A stretch of DNA of 64,000 bases from Pseudofrancisella aestuarii (GTDB lineage Bacteria; Pseudomonadota; Gammaproteobacteria; Francisellales; Francisellaceae): positions 434,001-498,000 of the forward strand of contig NZ_QLIS02000001.1 of the NCBI RefSeq assembly GCF_003574475.2, given 5' to 3'. The notes under the pieces were generated by a model. It worked only from the letters and a program-made list of their open reading frames with translations, was not told the origin of the DNA and made no database searches. Shown here in pieces: positions 1 through 8,553 of the stretch. The translations under genes were made by a program, and so were the position numbers. The number at the start of each line of letters is the position of its first letter. Positions within the stretch are counted from its first letter, which is position 1.

Positions 1-428
1 AACAATAAACGGATTATTACAGATGCTATCAATAGAGAACCTATTGTCTCTATAAGCCCTTGTCTATCTATAGATAAGGTAATTAATCCTGGTATGATAT
101 ATCCAATAACTTGTAAATCACTAGAGAAGTAGCTTGCACCAATATATGGAGCAACAAAGATATTTGACAAATAACCTATAATAAAAGAAAGCAAAACTGT
201 TAATGCTATCCTTCTTCTTCCATAGATAATCATAAATTTAGACATAAAGCGTATAATACCAAAAATAATTATTGAAATTATTATAGTTATTATAACTCTA
301 TCAGGAGCACCCATTTCTAAAGCAAAATAACCAGGTACAACCATACCTCCGGTAGAAAGCCCTAGAAATGAAACAAATATTAAACCAACGACAAGACCAA
401 TTCCTATCGAGAGAGTTAACGGATCCAT
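1..428 (-). CDS. capC: PgsC/CapC-family membrane protein (3' part outside window)
   Basis: The visible 142 codons encode a very hydrophobic protein with several membrane segments. It carries PgsC/CapC hallmarks: a V-V-P-G-Y-F-A-L stretch near residue 30, a Y-G-R-R-R basic loop near residue 70, and an I-I-P-G-L...D-R-Q-G segment near residue 110. In Bacillus, CapC/PgsC is the membrane partner of the CapB ligase in poly-gamma-glutamate synthesis and export. In Francisella the capBCA genes are known as virulence-linked, but the product is not settled. The ATG lies 22 bp after the capB stop behind a GGAG ribosome site, so the two are probably co-transcribed. The C-terminus and any capA lie beyond the left edge. 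Confidence 0.85.
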   Translation of the reverse strand, partial: MDPLTLSIGIGLVVGLIFVSFLGLSTGGMVVPGYFALEMGAPDRVIITIIISIIIFGIIRFMSKFMIIYGRRRIALTVLLSFIIGYLSNIFVAPYIGASYFSSDLQVIGYIIPGLITLSIDRQGLIETIGSLLIASVIIRLL

Positions 429-450
429 AAACAATTACTCCTTAAACAAA

Positions 451-1665
451 TTAAACTTCTAAATTATGCTTCTTTTTATGTTCATTATCACAAAAATCAA
501 CTAATTGCATACCTATATCTTTAATATTCCCAACACCAACCAAGATATATGAATCGCCAGAATTAGCCACTATAGTTTTATTTAAAATCTCTATTGGTGT
601 CATTTCTTCACAAATAACTACTTTTGCCATAGGCTTACTAAGTACTTTTGCATATTTTTTATAAAAAGAAGTAAAGACCTCTGTTCCTGTACCAATAAGC
701 ACAATAAGATCTTGAGTTTGCCATTCTAAAGCTGCTTCTGCCATTTGTTTAGATCTGTCTTCCCTATCATCTCTACAGTTAACAACAAGAACTTTTTTAT
801 CACAGGCCTCATATTTGCTACAAAGTTTATCCCAAAGCATTTTTGTAGATACAGGATCATTTGCTGCAAAAGCATTTGCAAAATTAATCTCTTTACCTTG
901 GATATCAAAATTATACTCTGTCATAGCCCCTGGATCTGGAGTTGCTTCCCACATGCCTTTTAAAGCAACATCTCTTGGAATTCCAAGATCATCTGTCACT
1001 TTTAAAGCCAAAGCTACATTAATTTTAAATTCTGAATAAACAAACTTATTAATTTCTTCGTCTGTTATTTTTTCAGCATCTTCTGGAGTAGCGACTATAA
1101 GCTCTGTACCTCTATCCTTACATGCATACTTAAAAAAATCTAAATGAACATCTTCAGCAGTGAAATATTTTGTCCCAACAGGAACTGTCCCAGCTAAGGC
1201 TTTCGCAACATCTCTTTCAGCAGGACCCATAACATCTAAATGGTCTGGACGCGCATTTGTCAAAACTCCATGAGTAGCTCTCACTAACTTTCTTTCACAA
1301 AGAGATTGTAAAAGAGGTTGTAAAGCCATACATTCAATAATAATAGCATCCGCTTTTGCTTTTCTTGCTTTAAAAAGTATTTTTATCTGCTCTGCAATAT
1401 TACTATAACCTATTCTAAAAACTGGTGTTTCAGAACCATCCACATCTATGTATCTTGCTAATGTTCCTGTTGTTTTAGCAACAGTTCTATAACCACCAGC
1501 TCTAACACCTGCAGCTATTAGTCTAGCTACACTTGATTTCCCTCTAGTTCCATTAACATGAATTCTTATAGGAACACTTTTTATACTTTTATTGTGAAAA
1601 ATATTTTCTATTATTAAATACACAGCTAAAGCCACAAAAACGCCAGCAACTAATAAAAAGTCCAA
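451..1665 (-). CDS. capB: CapB/PgsB Mur-ligase-like amide ligase
   Basis: This 404-residue protein has one N-terminal membrane helix (about residues 3-20) followed by a Mur-ligase-type ATP-binding domain. The P-loop is G-T-R-G-K-S-S at residues 39-45. A T-N-x-R-P-D-H-L-D motif follows near residue 137, as in PgsB/CapB. The family activates a carboxylate with ATP to form a gamma-glutamyl-type amide bond at the membrane. The likely start is TTG at 1665: AAGGA sits 7 nt upstream, while the nearby ATG runs straight into a stop codon. It is followed closely by capC. The family assignment is firm. The actual polymer made in Francisella is uncertain. Confidence 0.9.
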   Translation of the reverse strand: MDFLLVAGVFVALAVYLIIENIFHNKSIKSVPIRIHVNGTRGKSSVARLIAAGVRAGGYRTVAKTTGTLARYIDVDGSETPVFRIGYSNIAEQIKILFKARKAKADAIIIECMALQPLLQSLCERKLVRATHGVLTNARPDHLDVMGPAERDVAKALAGTVPVGTKYFTAEDVHLDFFKYACKDRGTELIVATPEDAEKITDEEINKFVYSEFKINVALALKVTDDLGIPRDVALKGMWEATPDPGAMTEYNFDIQGKEINFANAFAANDPVSTKMLWDKLCSKYEACDKKVLVVNCRDDREDRSKQMAEAALEWQTQDLIVLIGTGTEVFTSFYKKYAKVLSKPMAKVVICEEMTPIEILNKTIVANSGDSYILVGVGNIKDIGMQLVDFCDNEHKKKHNLEV

Positions 1666-1755
1666 AACTACATCCTTATATTGACAATAAGATATCGGCT
1701 AAGATTATATCACTATAAAAGATTTATATAAAGTAACAGATAAAATGTATATTCA

Positions 1756-3012
1756 CTACACTTCTTTAAATCTTGTTTCCGGCATATAGTAAACTATTGG
1801 AATCATTATTATTGATGAAATGATCAATAACCAAGCAGGAGCTGATGCACTACCGACAACAACTAATAATAAAGTCGCAACGAAAGGTACTGTCCCACCA
1901 AAAAAAGAATTTCCTATATTATAGCTCAAAGCATTACCACTATAGCGATATCTAGCTTGAAATAACTCTGGGGCTGCTGCACCATATGAACCCCAAATTA
2001 GCATAAGTGGAATGCTTAATATAGCCGTAGAAAGCATAAGGTAAACAGGTCCCATAGTCATCATAATAAATGCGGGATATGAAAATATTATGTATAACAC
2101 TATTGAAATTTTAACTAATATCTTACGACCAAAGAAATCACTCATTAAACCCCATAATGGTGCAGAGAATGAAAATAATAAACTAAAAACTGTAATTATA
2201 GCTAACGAAAAAAATTCAGAATAACCAAGATCAATAAAGTGTGTTTCTAGATACGACAAAATTAAATAATATGCGATATTACCATATGCTGATAAAGCTA
2301 TAGCAAAAAACAAAGGTTTTCTCTGCTCTTTAAACATTGAGCGAACTGGAGTTAATGCAATTTCACCAGCTTCTTTAAGCTTTTCGAAAGAGTGACTTTC
2401 TGGTATGATCAGTCTCATTATTAATGCAATTATTGCTAAAATCAAACCAACTAAATACCCTACTCTCCAACCCCAAATATCTAAAGCAGTGCTTCCTAAT
2501 ATCCCAGATAGAATCATCACCACTAGAGATGCAAAAAAGACGCCAGTTCCAGATGACATAGTTGCAAAACTTGCAATAAAGCCCCTACGATTAGATTTTG
2601 CTGATTCAATCATAAGAACCATTACACCACCATAAGATCCACCTATTGAGAATCCTTGAAAAAGTCTCATCAATATCAATATTAAAGGGGCTAAAATACC
2701 TATACTGTTATATGTTGGCAGAAAAGCAATCACCAACATAGGGAAAATCATCATCAGTAAAGATATTACTAATGCTCTTTTCCTACCTAAACGGTCCCCC
2801 ACACTCCCCATAACCATACTTCCTATGGGACCCATAAAAAAACCGGCAGCAAAAACCCCAAAAGTCATCAAAATTCCAGCATACTTATCTACATGTGGAA
2901 AAAAATTATGTGCAATAATTGGAGTCAAATATGCAAAGAGCATAAAGTCATACCACTCTACTATAGTACTAGTAGCGGCAAAGAATACATGTTTTTTTGA
3001 GAATTTGATCAT
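1756..3012 (-). CDS. MFS transporter, metabolite:H+ symporter (ProP/MHS) type
   Basis: The product has 418 residues and about 12 predicted membrane helices. The N-terminal I-V-E-W-Y-D-F signature and the loop 2-3 motif G-D-R-L-G-R-K-R place it in the MHS branch of the major facilitator superfamily, which takes up small carboxylates or osmolytes such as proline/betaine with protons. The substrate cannot be told from sequence. ATG at 3012 is chosen because the open frame upstream of it runs through tRNA genes and so cannot be coding. It lies just downstream of the tRNA cluster on the same strand. A second MHS-type gene sits at the right edge of this window. Confidence 0.85.
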   Translation of the reverse strand: MIKFSKKHVFFAATSTIVEWYDFMLFAYLTPIIAHNFFPHVDKYAGILMTFGVFAAGFFMGPIGSMVMGSVGDRLGRKRALVISLLMMIFPMLVIAFLPTYNSIGILAPLILILMRLFQGFSIGGSYGGVMVLMIESAKSNRRGFIASFATMSSGTGVFFASLVVMILSGILGSTALDIWGWRVGYLVGLILAIIALIMRLIIPESHSFEKLKEAGEIALTPVRSMFKEQRKPLFFAIALSAYGNIAYYLILSYLETHFIDLGYSEFFSLAIITVFSLLFSFSAPLWGLMSDFFGRKILVKISIVLYIIFSYPAFIMMTMGPVYLMLSTAILSIPLMLIWGSYGAAAPELFQARYRYSGNALSYNIGNSFFGGTVPFVATLLLVVVGSASAPAWLLIISSIIMIPIVYYMPETRFKEV

Positions 3013-3106
3013 TCTAAAATAAATATAATATACATATTGATACTTTAATAAGTATTTATAGTCTTTACAATGATTATTTAGAGTTTGGCTTAATTTTAAA
3101 TTTGAA

Positions 3107-3189
3107 TGGTGCGGACGGGGAGACTCGAACTCCCACGGTTGCCCGCTGGAACCTAAATCCAGTGCGTCTACCAATTTCGCCACGTCCGC
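3107..3189 (-). tRNA. tRNA-Leu (anticodon UAG)
   Basis: The minus strand folds as a cloverleaf. The acceptor GCGGACG pairs with CGTCCGC, the anticodon loop is TTTAGGT giving anticodon TAG, the T arm is GTTCGAGTC-like, and CCA is encoded. There is a short variable arm typical of tRNA-Leu. It is the last gene of the five-tRNA cluster. Confidence 0.95.
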
Positions 3190-3196
3190 AATATTG

Positions 3197-3273
3197 TGGG
3201 GTGATTGATGGGACTTGAACCCACGACAACCGGAATCACAATCCGGGGCTCTACCAACTGAGCTACAACCACC
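3197..3273 (-). tRNA. tRNA-His (anticodon GUG)
   Basis: The cloverleaf has the anticodon loop TTGTGAT (anticodon GTG), an encoded CCA, and the extra G at position -1 opposite C73 that is characteristic of tRNA-His. It is separated from tRNA-Leu by 7 nt. Confidence 0.95.
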
Positions 3274-3297
3274 ATTACATCTCTTACTATGTAATGG
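3272..3297 (-). other. Perfect hairpin across the tRNA-Arg/tRNA-His spacer
   Basis: CCATTACAT and ATGTAATGG form a 9-bp perfect inverted repeat around an 8-nt loop. The stem takes in the encoded CCA end of tRNA-Arg and the first two G residues of tRNA-His. It is probably a processing structure in the polycistronic tRNA precursor. This role is inferred. Confidence 0.55.
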
Positions 3298-3371
3298 CAC
3301 GTCCGGCAGGATTCGAACCTGCTACCCTCGGCTTAGAAGGCCGATGCTCTATCCAGATGAGCTACGGACGC
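3295..3371 (-). tRNA. tRNA-Arg (anticodon UCU)
   Basis: The acceptor is GCGTCCG, the anticodon loop CTTCTAA gives anticodon TCT, the T loop is TTCGAAT, and CCA is encoded. It reads the AGA/AGG codons, which are abundant in the AT-rich genes here. Confidence 0.95.
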
Positions 3372-3378
3372 ACAAAAA

Positions 3379-3455
<77 letters not shown>

Positions 3456-3471
3456 ACAATATTTTAATTAG

Positions 3472-3547
<76 letters not shown>

Positions 3548-3594
3548 AATGACGTATATTAAACTATATAGACTATTCTAAGTCAACATGTTTT

Positions 3595-4455
3595 TTACAT
3601 TTTTTCTTCGTAAAAAGTTCTAATTTTGTTGCCATCTGCATAAGCATATAGCGTCTGTGCAACTTTAGTTGATCCCGAGTAGATATTACCCTTTTTATCT
3701 AGAGCTATTAATCCAACATAATACCCTAATTCATCACTTTCATTTATAGACTTATCCACAGCTTCTTCAAGACTCAATCCATCTTTAATTCTTGTTGCTA
3801 CTTTTACAGCAACACCTTCATTAACAATATGCTCACCTATACCAGTACAAGATATTCCCATAATATCATTAACGAAGTTCCCAGCTACTGTTGGACTATC
3901 TCCAACTCTTCCAGGATACTCAAAACCTGCACCACCTGTTGAGGTTATTGCGCAAATATTACCTTTAGAATCAAGAACTACTACACCTATAGTTCCTGAA
4001 TATCCTTTTTTCAGGCTTAAATACTCCTTCCAACGTTTTTCTGTCATTGGATTATAAACCTCTAAACCCATAATATTATAAGCAAAATCTGTAGCCTGTT
4101 GACCCGCTAAAACACTATTATGCTGCTCTGCCAATTTATTAGCTACTTCAATAGGATTTTTGATATTCTGAATATTTATAACTCCTGCAAATTTCTTTTT
4201 AACACTATCCATAATAGATGCTGACATTCTTATTTGTCCATCTTGCTGAACTCTAGATCCTGTTCCAGCATTAAAGATATCATCATCCTCTAATAACTTA
4301 GCTGCAAATATAGCCACCTCTCTAGCATTATCTATTTGCACTAAATACTCATGTGATTTTTTGATAATAGACAATAAATGCTCATGATAATCTGAAAAAC
4401 TTGTATTTTTATCTTCTCTTGCACCACAGCCACCATGAATAATAATTTTTTGCAT
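3595..4455 (-). CDS. iaaA: Isoaspartyl peptidase / L-asparaginase (Ntn-hydrolase)
   Basis: The 286-residue protein begins with an I-I-I-H-G-G-C-G motif of the type 2 (plant-type) asparaginase family. It contains the self-processing site around S-G-T-I-G, with the predicted nucleophile Thr155. The conserved S-T-G-G and P-G-R-V-G-D-S-P substrate-binding stretches follow at about residues 172-190. Family members cleave themselves before Thr and hydrolyse beta-aspartyl dipeptides and asparagine. The gene ends about 50 bp before the tRNA-Phe gene and follows a cyanophycinase by 72 bp on the same strand. This is the pair needed to break beta-Asp-Arg polymers to amino acids. It is a little shorter than E. 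coli IaaA (about 320 residues). Confidence 0.9.
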   Translation of the reverse strand: MQKIIIHGGCGAREDKNTSFSDYHEHLLSIIKKSHEYLVQIDNAREVAIFAAKLLEDDDIFNAGTGSRVQQDGQIRMSASIMDSVKKKFAGVINIQNIKNPIEVANKLAEQHNSVLAGQQATDFAYNIMGLEVYNPMTEKRWKEYLSLKKGYSGTIGVVVLDSKGNICAITSTGGAGFEYPGRVGDSPTVAGNFVNDIMGISCTGIGEHIVNEGVAVKVATRIKDGLSLEEAVDKSINESDELGYYVGLIALDKKGNIYSGSTKVAQTLYAYADGNKIRTFYEEKM

Positions 4456-4527
4456 AATAATTACACTAAGTAAAAATTTATTTACAAAAATTATATATTA
4501 ACTATCTAAAAAGAGAAAAAGAAATGA

Positions 4528-5346
4528 TTAAAATTCTACAAGATGAGTATTTAAGTTATATTTTTGACCTTCAAGAAGTAAGTGCATTCTGATATCAACT
4601 AAACTAATAGGATCATCATCTCTAGCATTATGCATAGACGAATGCTTAAGATGAGAAAAATCTACTATTGTTATCATACCACTACCAACTACTTCAACAA
4701 CACCTGCTGGATTTAAAAATGCCCCAGTATCCTCATCTATCCCAATACCAACCATATAAGGATTATAAGACAATGCTGTTAGTAACCTACCCAATCTATC
4801 TCTCTGAGAAAAGTGTTGATCAACTAATAATTTATTAGTTAATCCTAATCCAGGTGCTAAACTAACCATATTACATCTAGGCATAAGACCTGGTTGACCA
4901 CTAGCAATCATAAAGCCAGACATAAATGCTGCTCCTGCAGAAGTTCCAGCAACATGAACACCTCTAGCGCTTAATCTTCTAATCATTTGAGCGATAGGAG
5001 TTCCACCTAGAGTTGTAGAAAGTAACAATTGATTACCTCCTGTCATAAATACACCTGTACATTCACTCAGCGTATTTAAATACTCTTCATTTACCGTTGC
5101 ATCTAGCCTAGTTTCGATTTTTAGATTATAAACATCTCTTACACCCATTGAATTAAATATTTTGACATATTCATCACCAGTGTCTGGAAGTTTAGAAGCT
5201 GTAGGAATGACTGCTATTTTTGCATCTTCTCCACCTGCTAAATCTATAAATCTTTTTAATACTGTAGGACTTGCTAACTTATCTTCTCTACCCCCAATAG
5301 GGATTATATAACCTCTTTCTTCTTTAGAATCTACTTTAGAAGGCAT
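4528..5346 (-). CDS. cphB: Cyanophycinase (peptidase S51)
   Basis: The 272-residue protein has the S51 peptidase layout: an N-terminal P-I-G-G-R-E-D motif, F-M-T-G-G-N-Q at about residues 100-106, and the nucleophile elbow G-T-S-A-G-A with Ser136. Cyanophycinases release beta-Asp-Arg dipeptides from cyanophycin, and the downstream isoaspartyl peptidase could then split them. No cyanophycin synthetase is seen in the window. The natural substrate may therefore be dietary or host-derived, another isoaspartyl-linked polymer, or made by a gene elsewhere. The family call is firm and the substrate is not. Confidence 0.88.
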   Translation of the reverse strand: MPSKVDSKEERGYIIPIGGREDKLASPTVLKRFIDLAGGEDAKIAVIPTASKLPDTGDEYVKIFNSMGVRDVYNLKIETRLDATVNEEYLNTLSECTGVFMTGGNQLLLSTTLGGTPIAQMIRRLSARGVHVAGTSAGAAFMSGFMIASGQPGLMPRCNMVSLAPGLGLTNKLLVDQHFSQRDRLGRLLTALSYNPYMVGIGIDEDTGAFLNPAGVVEVVGSGMITIVDFSHLKHSSMHNARDDDPISLVDIRMHLLLEGQKYNLNTHLVEF

Positions 5347-5524
5347 TAATTAAATCTCCTTTAATAAAAATAAAATACACTAAACTTTAAATTTTAAGCC
5401 ATATAAAATAATACTAATTTATCATTAATAATTCTATATAAATTACTCTAAATAAGTATATAAAGTAACTTATTATACTCTTATATAAATGCTATAATTC
5501 GCTTAATTGTTTGATATTTTATAA

Positions 5525-6655
5525 ATGTTTAATTTACCTATGGATAAAAACATAAAAACCCTCGTTATCGGTGGTGCTACTTTAGATACTATTATTGAAT
5601 ATGAAGAAATGCTTACCATGAATATGCAAAGAAAAGATAGTAACCAATCATTTATGCTTTTAGAAGAAGGGGCTAAAATAGAAGTTAAAGAACATAATTC
5701 TTTTTCTGGTGGTGGTGCTACAAACACAGCTGTTAGCTTTAAAAAACAAGGCTTAGATGTTAGCTTCTTTGGAAAAGTTGGCAAAGATATAGCTGGAGAA
5801 AAAATAATAAAAGAACTATTGGATCTAGGAATAGATACTTCAAATGTTAGATATTCTGATACTTATGGAACAGCAACATCATATGTAATACCCTCATTAG
5901 GAGGAGATAGAACTATTTTTGCATATCGTGGAGCTAATAGAGATATTCTAAAAGATGATCTTCCTTATGATGCTATTAAAAGCAGTGACTTTATATATAT
6001 AACCTCATTAAGTAAAGCCTCTGCAGCTAGGCTTCCAGAAATAGTTAAAATTGCTTCAGAAAGCAATGTAAAAGTCGCTATAAATCCTGGATCTAGCCAG
6101 TTAGATGTTGGAGAAAGTTTCATTAAAGATTCTATGTTTGGCATAGATACTCTTGTGTTAAATTACCAAGAAGCAAAAAAACTTATGATGTCTTTACTCT
6201 CTACGGCTAATTCTGATGTTATAGAAGTCAGAGATGACAATACAAATGAAAATTTAATAGAAACTAGTACAGCAGTCTTTCAAGATGCTACTTTTAGATT
6301 AAAAAGTTTCTTTAAACTATGTCTTAATCTAGGACCTAGAATTATTGTAGTGACTGATGGAGAAAAAGGTGTTTATGCTGCAACTAAAGAATGCCTCTAT
6401 CATTCAGAAGCTATTTATACTGAAAATGTAGTAAATACATTAGGTGCTGGAGATGCATTTAGCTCAACTTTTTGTGCAAATATATACAAAAATAAAAAAA
6501 TTCCTGAAGCCATACAATATGCATTGATAAACTCAAGTCAAGTTATACAATATCCTGATGCAAAATCAGGTTTACAAACTTTTGAAGATATAGAAAAAAT
6601 CAAATCATGGCTTGATAAAGAGCTTGATAAAAATATAAAAGTCATTTCCTGGTAG
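5525..6655 (+). CDS. PfkB-family carbohydrate/nucleoside kinase
   Basis: The 376-residue ribokinase-fold protein has the N-terminal S-G-G-G-A-T-N-T-A substrate motif (about residues 61-69) and the C-terminal T-L-G-A-G-D-A motif, with the catalytic base Asp310. PfkB kinases phosphorylate sugars or nucleosides with ATP. It is longer than the usual 300-330 residues because of an Asn/Thr-rich insert near residues 210-250. The start could be the ATG at 5525 or the one at 5540. Neither has a clear Shine-Dalgarno. It is transcribed divergently from cphB. Its end overlaps the convergent HAD gene by 14 bp. The substrate is unknown. Confidence 0.85.
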   Translation: MFNLPMDKNIKTLVIGGATLDTIIEYEEMLTMNMQRKDSNQSFMLLEEGAKIEVKEHNSFSGGGATNTAVSFKKQGLDVSFFGKVGKDIAGEKIIKELLDLGIDTSNVRYSDTYGTATSYVIPSLGGDRTIFAYRGANRDILKDDLPYDAIKSSDFIYITSLSKASAARLPEIVKIASESNVKVAINPGSSQLDVGESFIKDSMFGIDTLVLNYQEAKKLMMSLLSTANSDVIEVRDDNTNENLIETSTAVFQDATFRLKSFFKLCLNLGPRIIVVTDGEKGVYAATKECLYHSEAIYTENVVNTLGAGDAFSSTFCANIYKNKKIPEAIQYALINSSQVIQYPDAKSGLQTFEDIEKIKSWLDKELDKNIKVISW

Positions 6656-7310
6656 CTATATAATCACCATCAAAGAAAGATTCTACATCTCTAACATAAT
6701 AATCAATCTCTTCATTATCATAAAAGTTAGTAGCTGATTTATCATCATCCGCATGCACAAGTACTGTAGTCATGCCTAAATATTTTGCTGTAACTAGATT
6801 ATGAGAAGAGTCTTCAAAAAAGATGCTATCTTCAAAATTTATACCAAATTTTTGCTGACCTATTTCATAATATTTTTGCTTTGGTTTTGGCACAAGTCCA
6901 GTTTTTTCAAGTGTTAAAATGCCATGAAAAAATTGATGTAAATCAAATTGCTTTAAAAGCCTATCAGCATGAAAGTCTGATGCATTAGTAAAAATATATA
7001 GGTTTTTATTCTTTTCTTTAAGATCTAATAATATTCCGTTTAATTCTTTATTTGGCCTAAAGTGATTTATTTCAATGTTATCAATAAAATGTAAGAACTC
7101 TTTATATTCTATATTATGATATCTCATAAGACCAAGCATGGTTGAACCACACTCATAATAAAGCTCATCTCTTATAGCATTTGCTTTTTCATCATCTAAA
7201 ACATCTAGCTTAAGTTTTATGAAATCAGACATTCTTTGAAGTTGCATATCGAAAAGGCCATTATCATATGGATAAAGTGTATTATCTAAATCAAATATGT
7301 AGTTTTTCAT
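6642..7310 (-). CDS. HAD hydrolase, pyrimidine 5'-nucleotidase-like
   Basis: The 222-residue HAD-superfamily protein carries motif I D-L-D-N-T-L-Y-P, with nucleophile Asp7 and acid/base Asp9. It also has motif II F-T-N-A near residue 108 and a motif IV F-F-E-D-S around residues 165-169. The D-N-T-L-Y-P variant is typical of the SDT1/PPYR-like pyrimidine 5'-nucleotidase branch. It is the last gene of the glycan operon, 21 bp after a glycosyltransferase. I recall a HAD gene closing the corresponding F. tularensis locus. It may dephosphorylate a sugar phosphate or nucleotide by-product, which is inference. Confidence 0.85.
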   Translation of the reverse strand: MKNYIFDLDNTLYPYDNGLFDMQLQRMSDFIKLKLDVLDDEKANAIRDELYYECGSTMLGLMRYHNIEYKEFLHFIDNIEINHFRPNKELNGILLDLKEKNKNLYIFTNASDFHADRLLKQFDLHQFFHGILTLEKTGLVPKPKQKYYEIGQQKFGINFEDSIFFEDSSHNLVTAKYLGMTTVLVHADDDKSATNFYDNEEIDYYVRDVESFFDGDYIATRK

Positions 7311-7331
7311 AAGTTCTTCCCGCTCGCTATT

Positions 7332-8534
7332 TTATACATTTTCTTCTAAAACTTGTCTATATAAATCAACATATTTTTTTGTATTTAATTTTTTAGAAAA
7401 TCTATTTAAAAAGTCTTCTCTTATAGCGTCTGGATCATAAAAATTAATATTTCCAATAATATCTAACATTGCTTCTACTAGTTGTTTAACATCGCCTATA
7501 TCTACAAGCTTTCCATTTATATCATTTACTATATCTTCTGGACCTCCACACTTAGTAGCAATTATAGGTTTTCCAAAAGCTAGTGCTTCTATATATACTA
7601 TCCCAAAACTTTCATGTCGACTAGGTAATACAAATGCATCACAGTTATTAAACTCTTCTATAATATTTTTTCTATCAAGCTTACCTACAAATTCAACTTT
7701 ATCAAAAATATTATAATCTTGTGATAGCTTAATATACTCTTCTTTTTGATTTCCATCTCCAACAATTCTAAATTTTATTTCTTGAAGATTTGGTATATCT
7801 TTAATAGCTCGTAACAAAATATCTATACCTTTTTGACTTGTCATACTGCCGACACTAAGGAAAGTAAATATTTTTTTATTTATCTTAGCTTTTTCTTCTA
7901 CATAATTATTTTCATTAATAAAATTACTTATAACTACTATTTCTTTTTTCATATTAAGTTTCGCTATATCTTTTTTCAGACTATTACTCACAGCTATAAC
8001 TCTTGCTGAATTTTCCATTGATTGCTTTATCTGATTTAAAATTTGCTTATTTTTGATATAAGCATTAAAAGGAAAAGGGCTCATGTGTTCAGTAATAATA
8101 AAGGGGATATCGAAATCTTTTGATAATATATATGCTATATAACCAGCTGGATAGCTCACATGAGCGTGCAATATATCAATTTTTATACCTTCATTAAGTA
8201 AATTTTTTAGCCTTTTTCTATGATTTTGTATTTGATTATCTAAATTACCATTTAAAACTATATTGCTCCAACTCAAAGACTTTGAATAATACTCTATATA
8301 ATTACTAAGCAACTTATTAATCTTACATTCATCATTTTTATAGTTTTTAAGATTTTTGATGGATTGAATAATAGCTTTAGGAGATAGTGTATATAAACTT
8401 GCTATACTTACAAAATAATTTACCTTATTCTCATGCTCTTCAGCAATCATCATAGCTTGTTCTTTTATAAAAGATCCTGATAAAGTATTGTTTTTATCAG
8501 GATACCAAGATGGGATTAAAAATATATTTATCAT
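7332..8534 (-). CDS. Glycosyltransferase, GT4-type
   Basis: The 400-residue GT-B glycosyltransferase has an N-terminal acceptor domain and a C-terminal GT4 donor domain. The donor domain includes S-V-G-S-M-T-S-Q-K-G and the E-S-F-G-I-V-Y-I-E-A-L motif (E-x7-E type) that binds the nucleotide sugar. ATG at 8534 is preferred: GGAAAG lies immediately upstream, and the only upstream in-frame alternative is a TTG. It lies 19 bp downstream of wzx. The gene is very rich in Ile, Lys and Asn, like the rest of the operon interior. Donor and acceptor sugars cannot be predicted. It probably adds a late sugar on the cytoplasmic lipid-linked glycan. Confidence 0.85.
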   Translation of the reverse strand: MINIFLIPSWYPDKNNTLSGSFIKEQAMMIAEEHENKVNYFVSIASLYTLSPKAIIQSIKNLKNYKNDECKINKLLSNYIEYYSKSLSWSNIVLNGNLDNQIQNHRKRLKNLLNEGIKIDILHAHVSYPAGYIAYILSKDFDIPFIITEHMSPFPFNAYIKNKQILNQIKQSMENSARVIAVSNSLKKDIAKLNMKKEIVVISNFINENNYVEEKAKINKKIFTFLSVGSMTSQKGIDILLRAIKDIPNLQEIKFRIVGDGNQKEEYIKLSQDYNIFDKVEFVGKLDRKNIIEEFNNCDAFVLPSRHESFGIVYIEALAFGKPIIATKCGGPEDIVNDINGKLVDIGDVKQLVEAMLDIIGNINFYDPDAIREDFLNRFSKKLNTKKYVDLYRQVLEENV

Positions 8535-8553
8535 TTCTTTCCACAAAATACTC

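Noticed and set aside
3013-3300. Upstream extension of the MHS transporter frame through 96 more codons
   Set aside because: The extension reads across the tRNA-Leu and tRNA-His genes; the family homology begins at the ATG at 3012.
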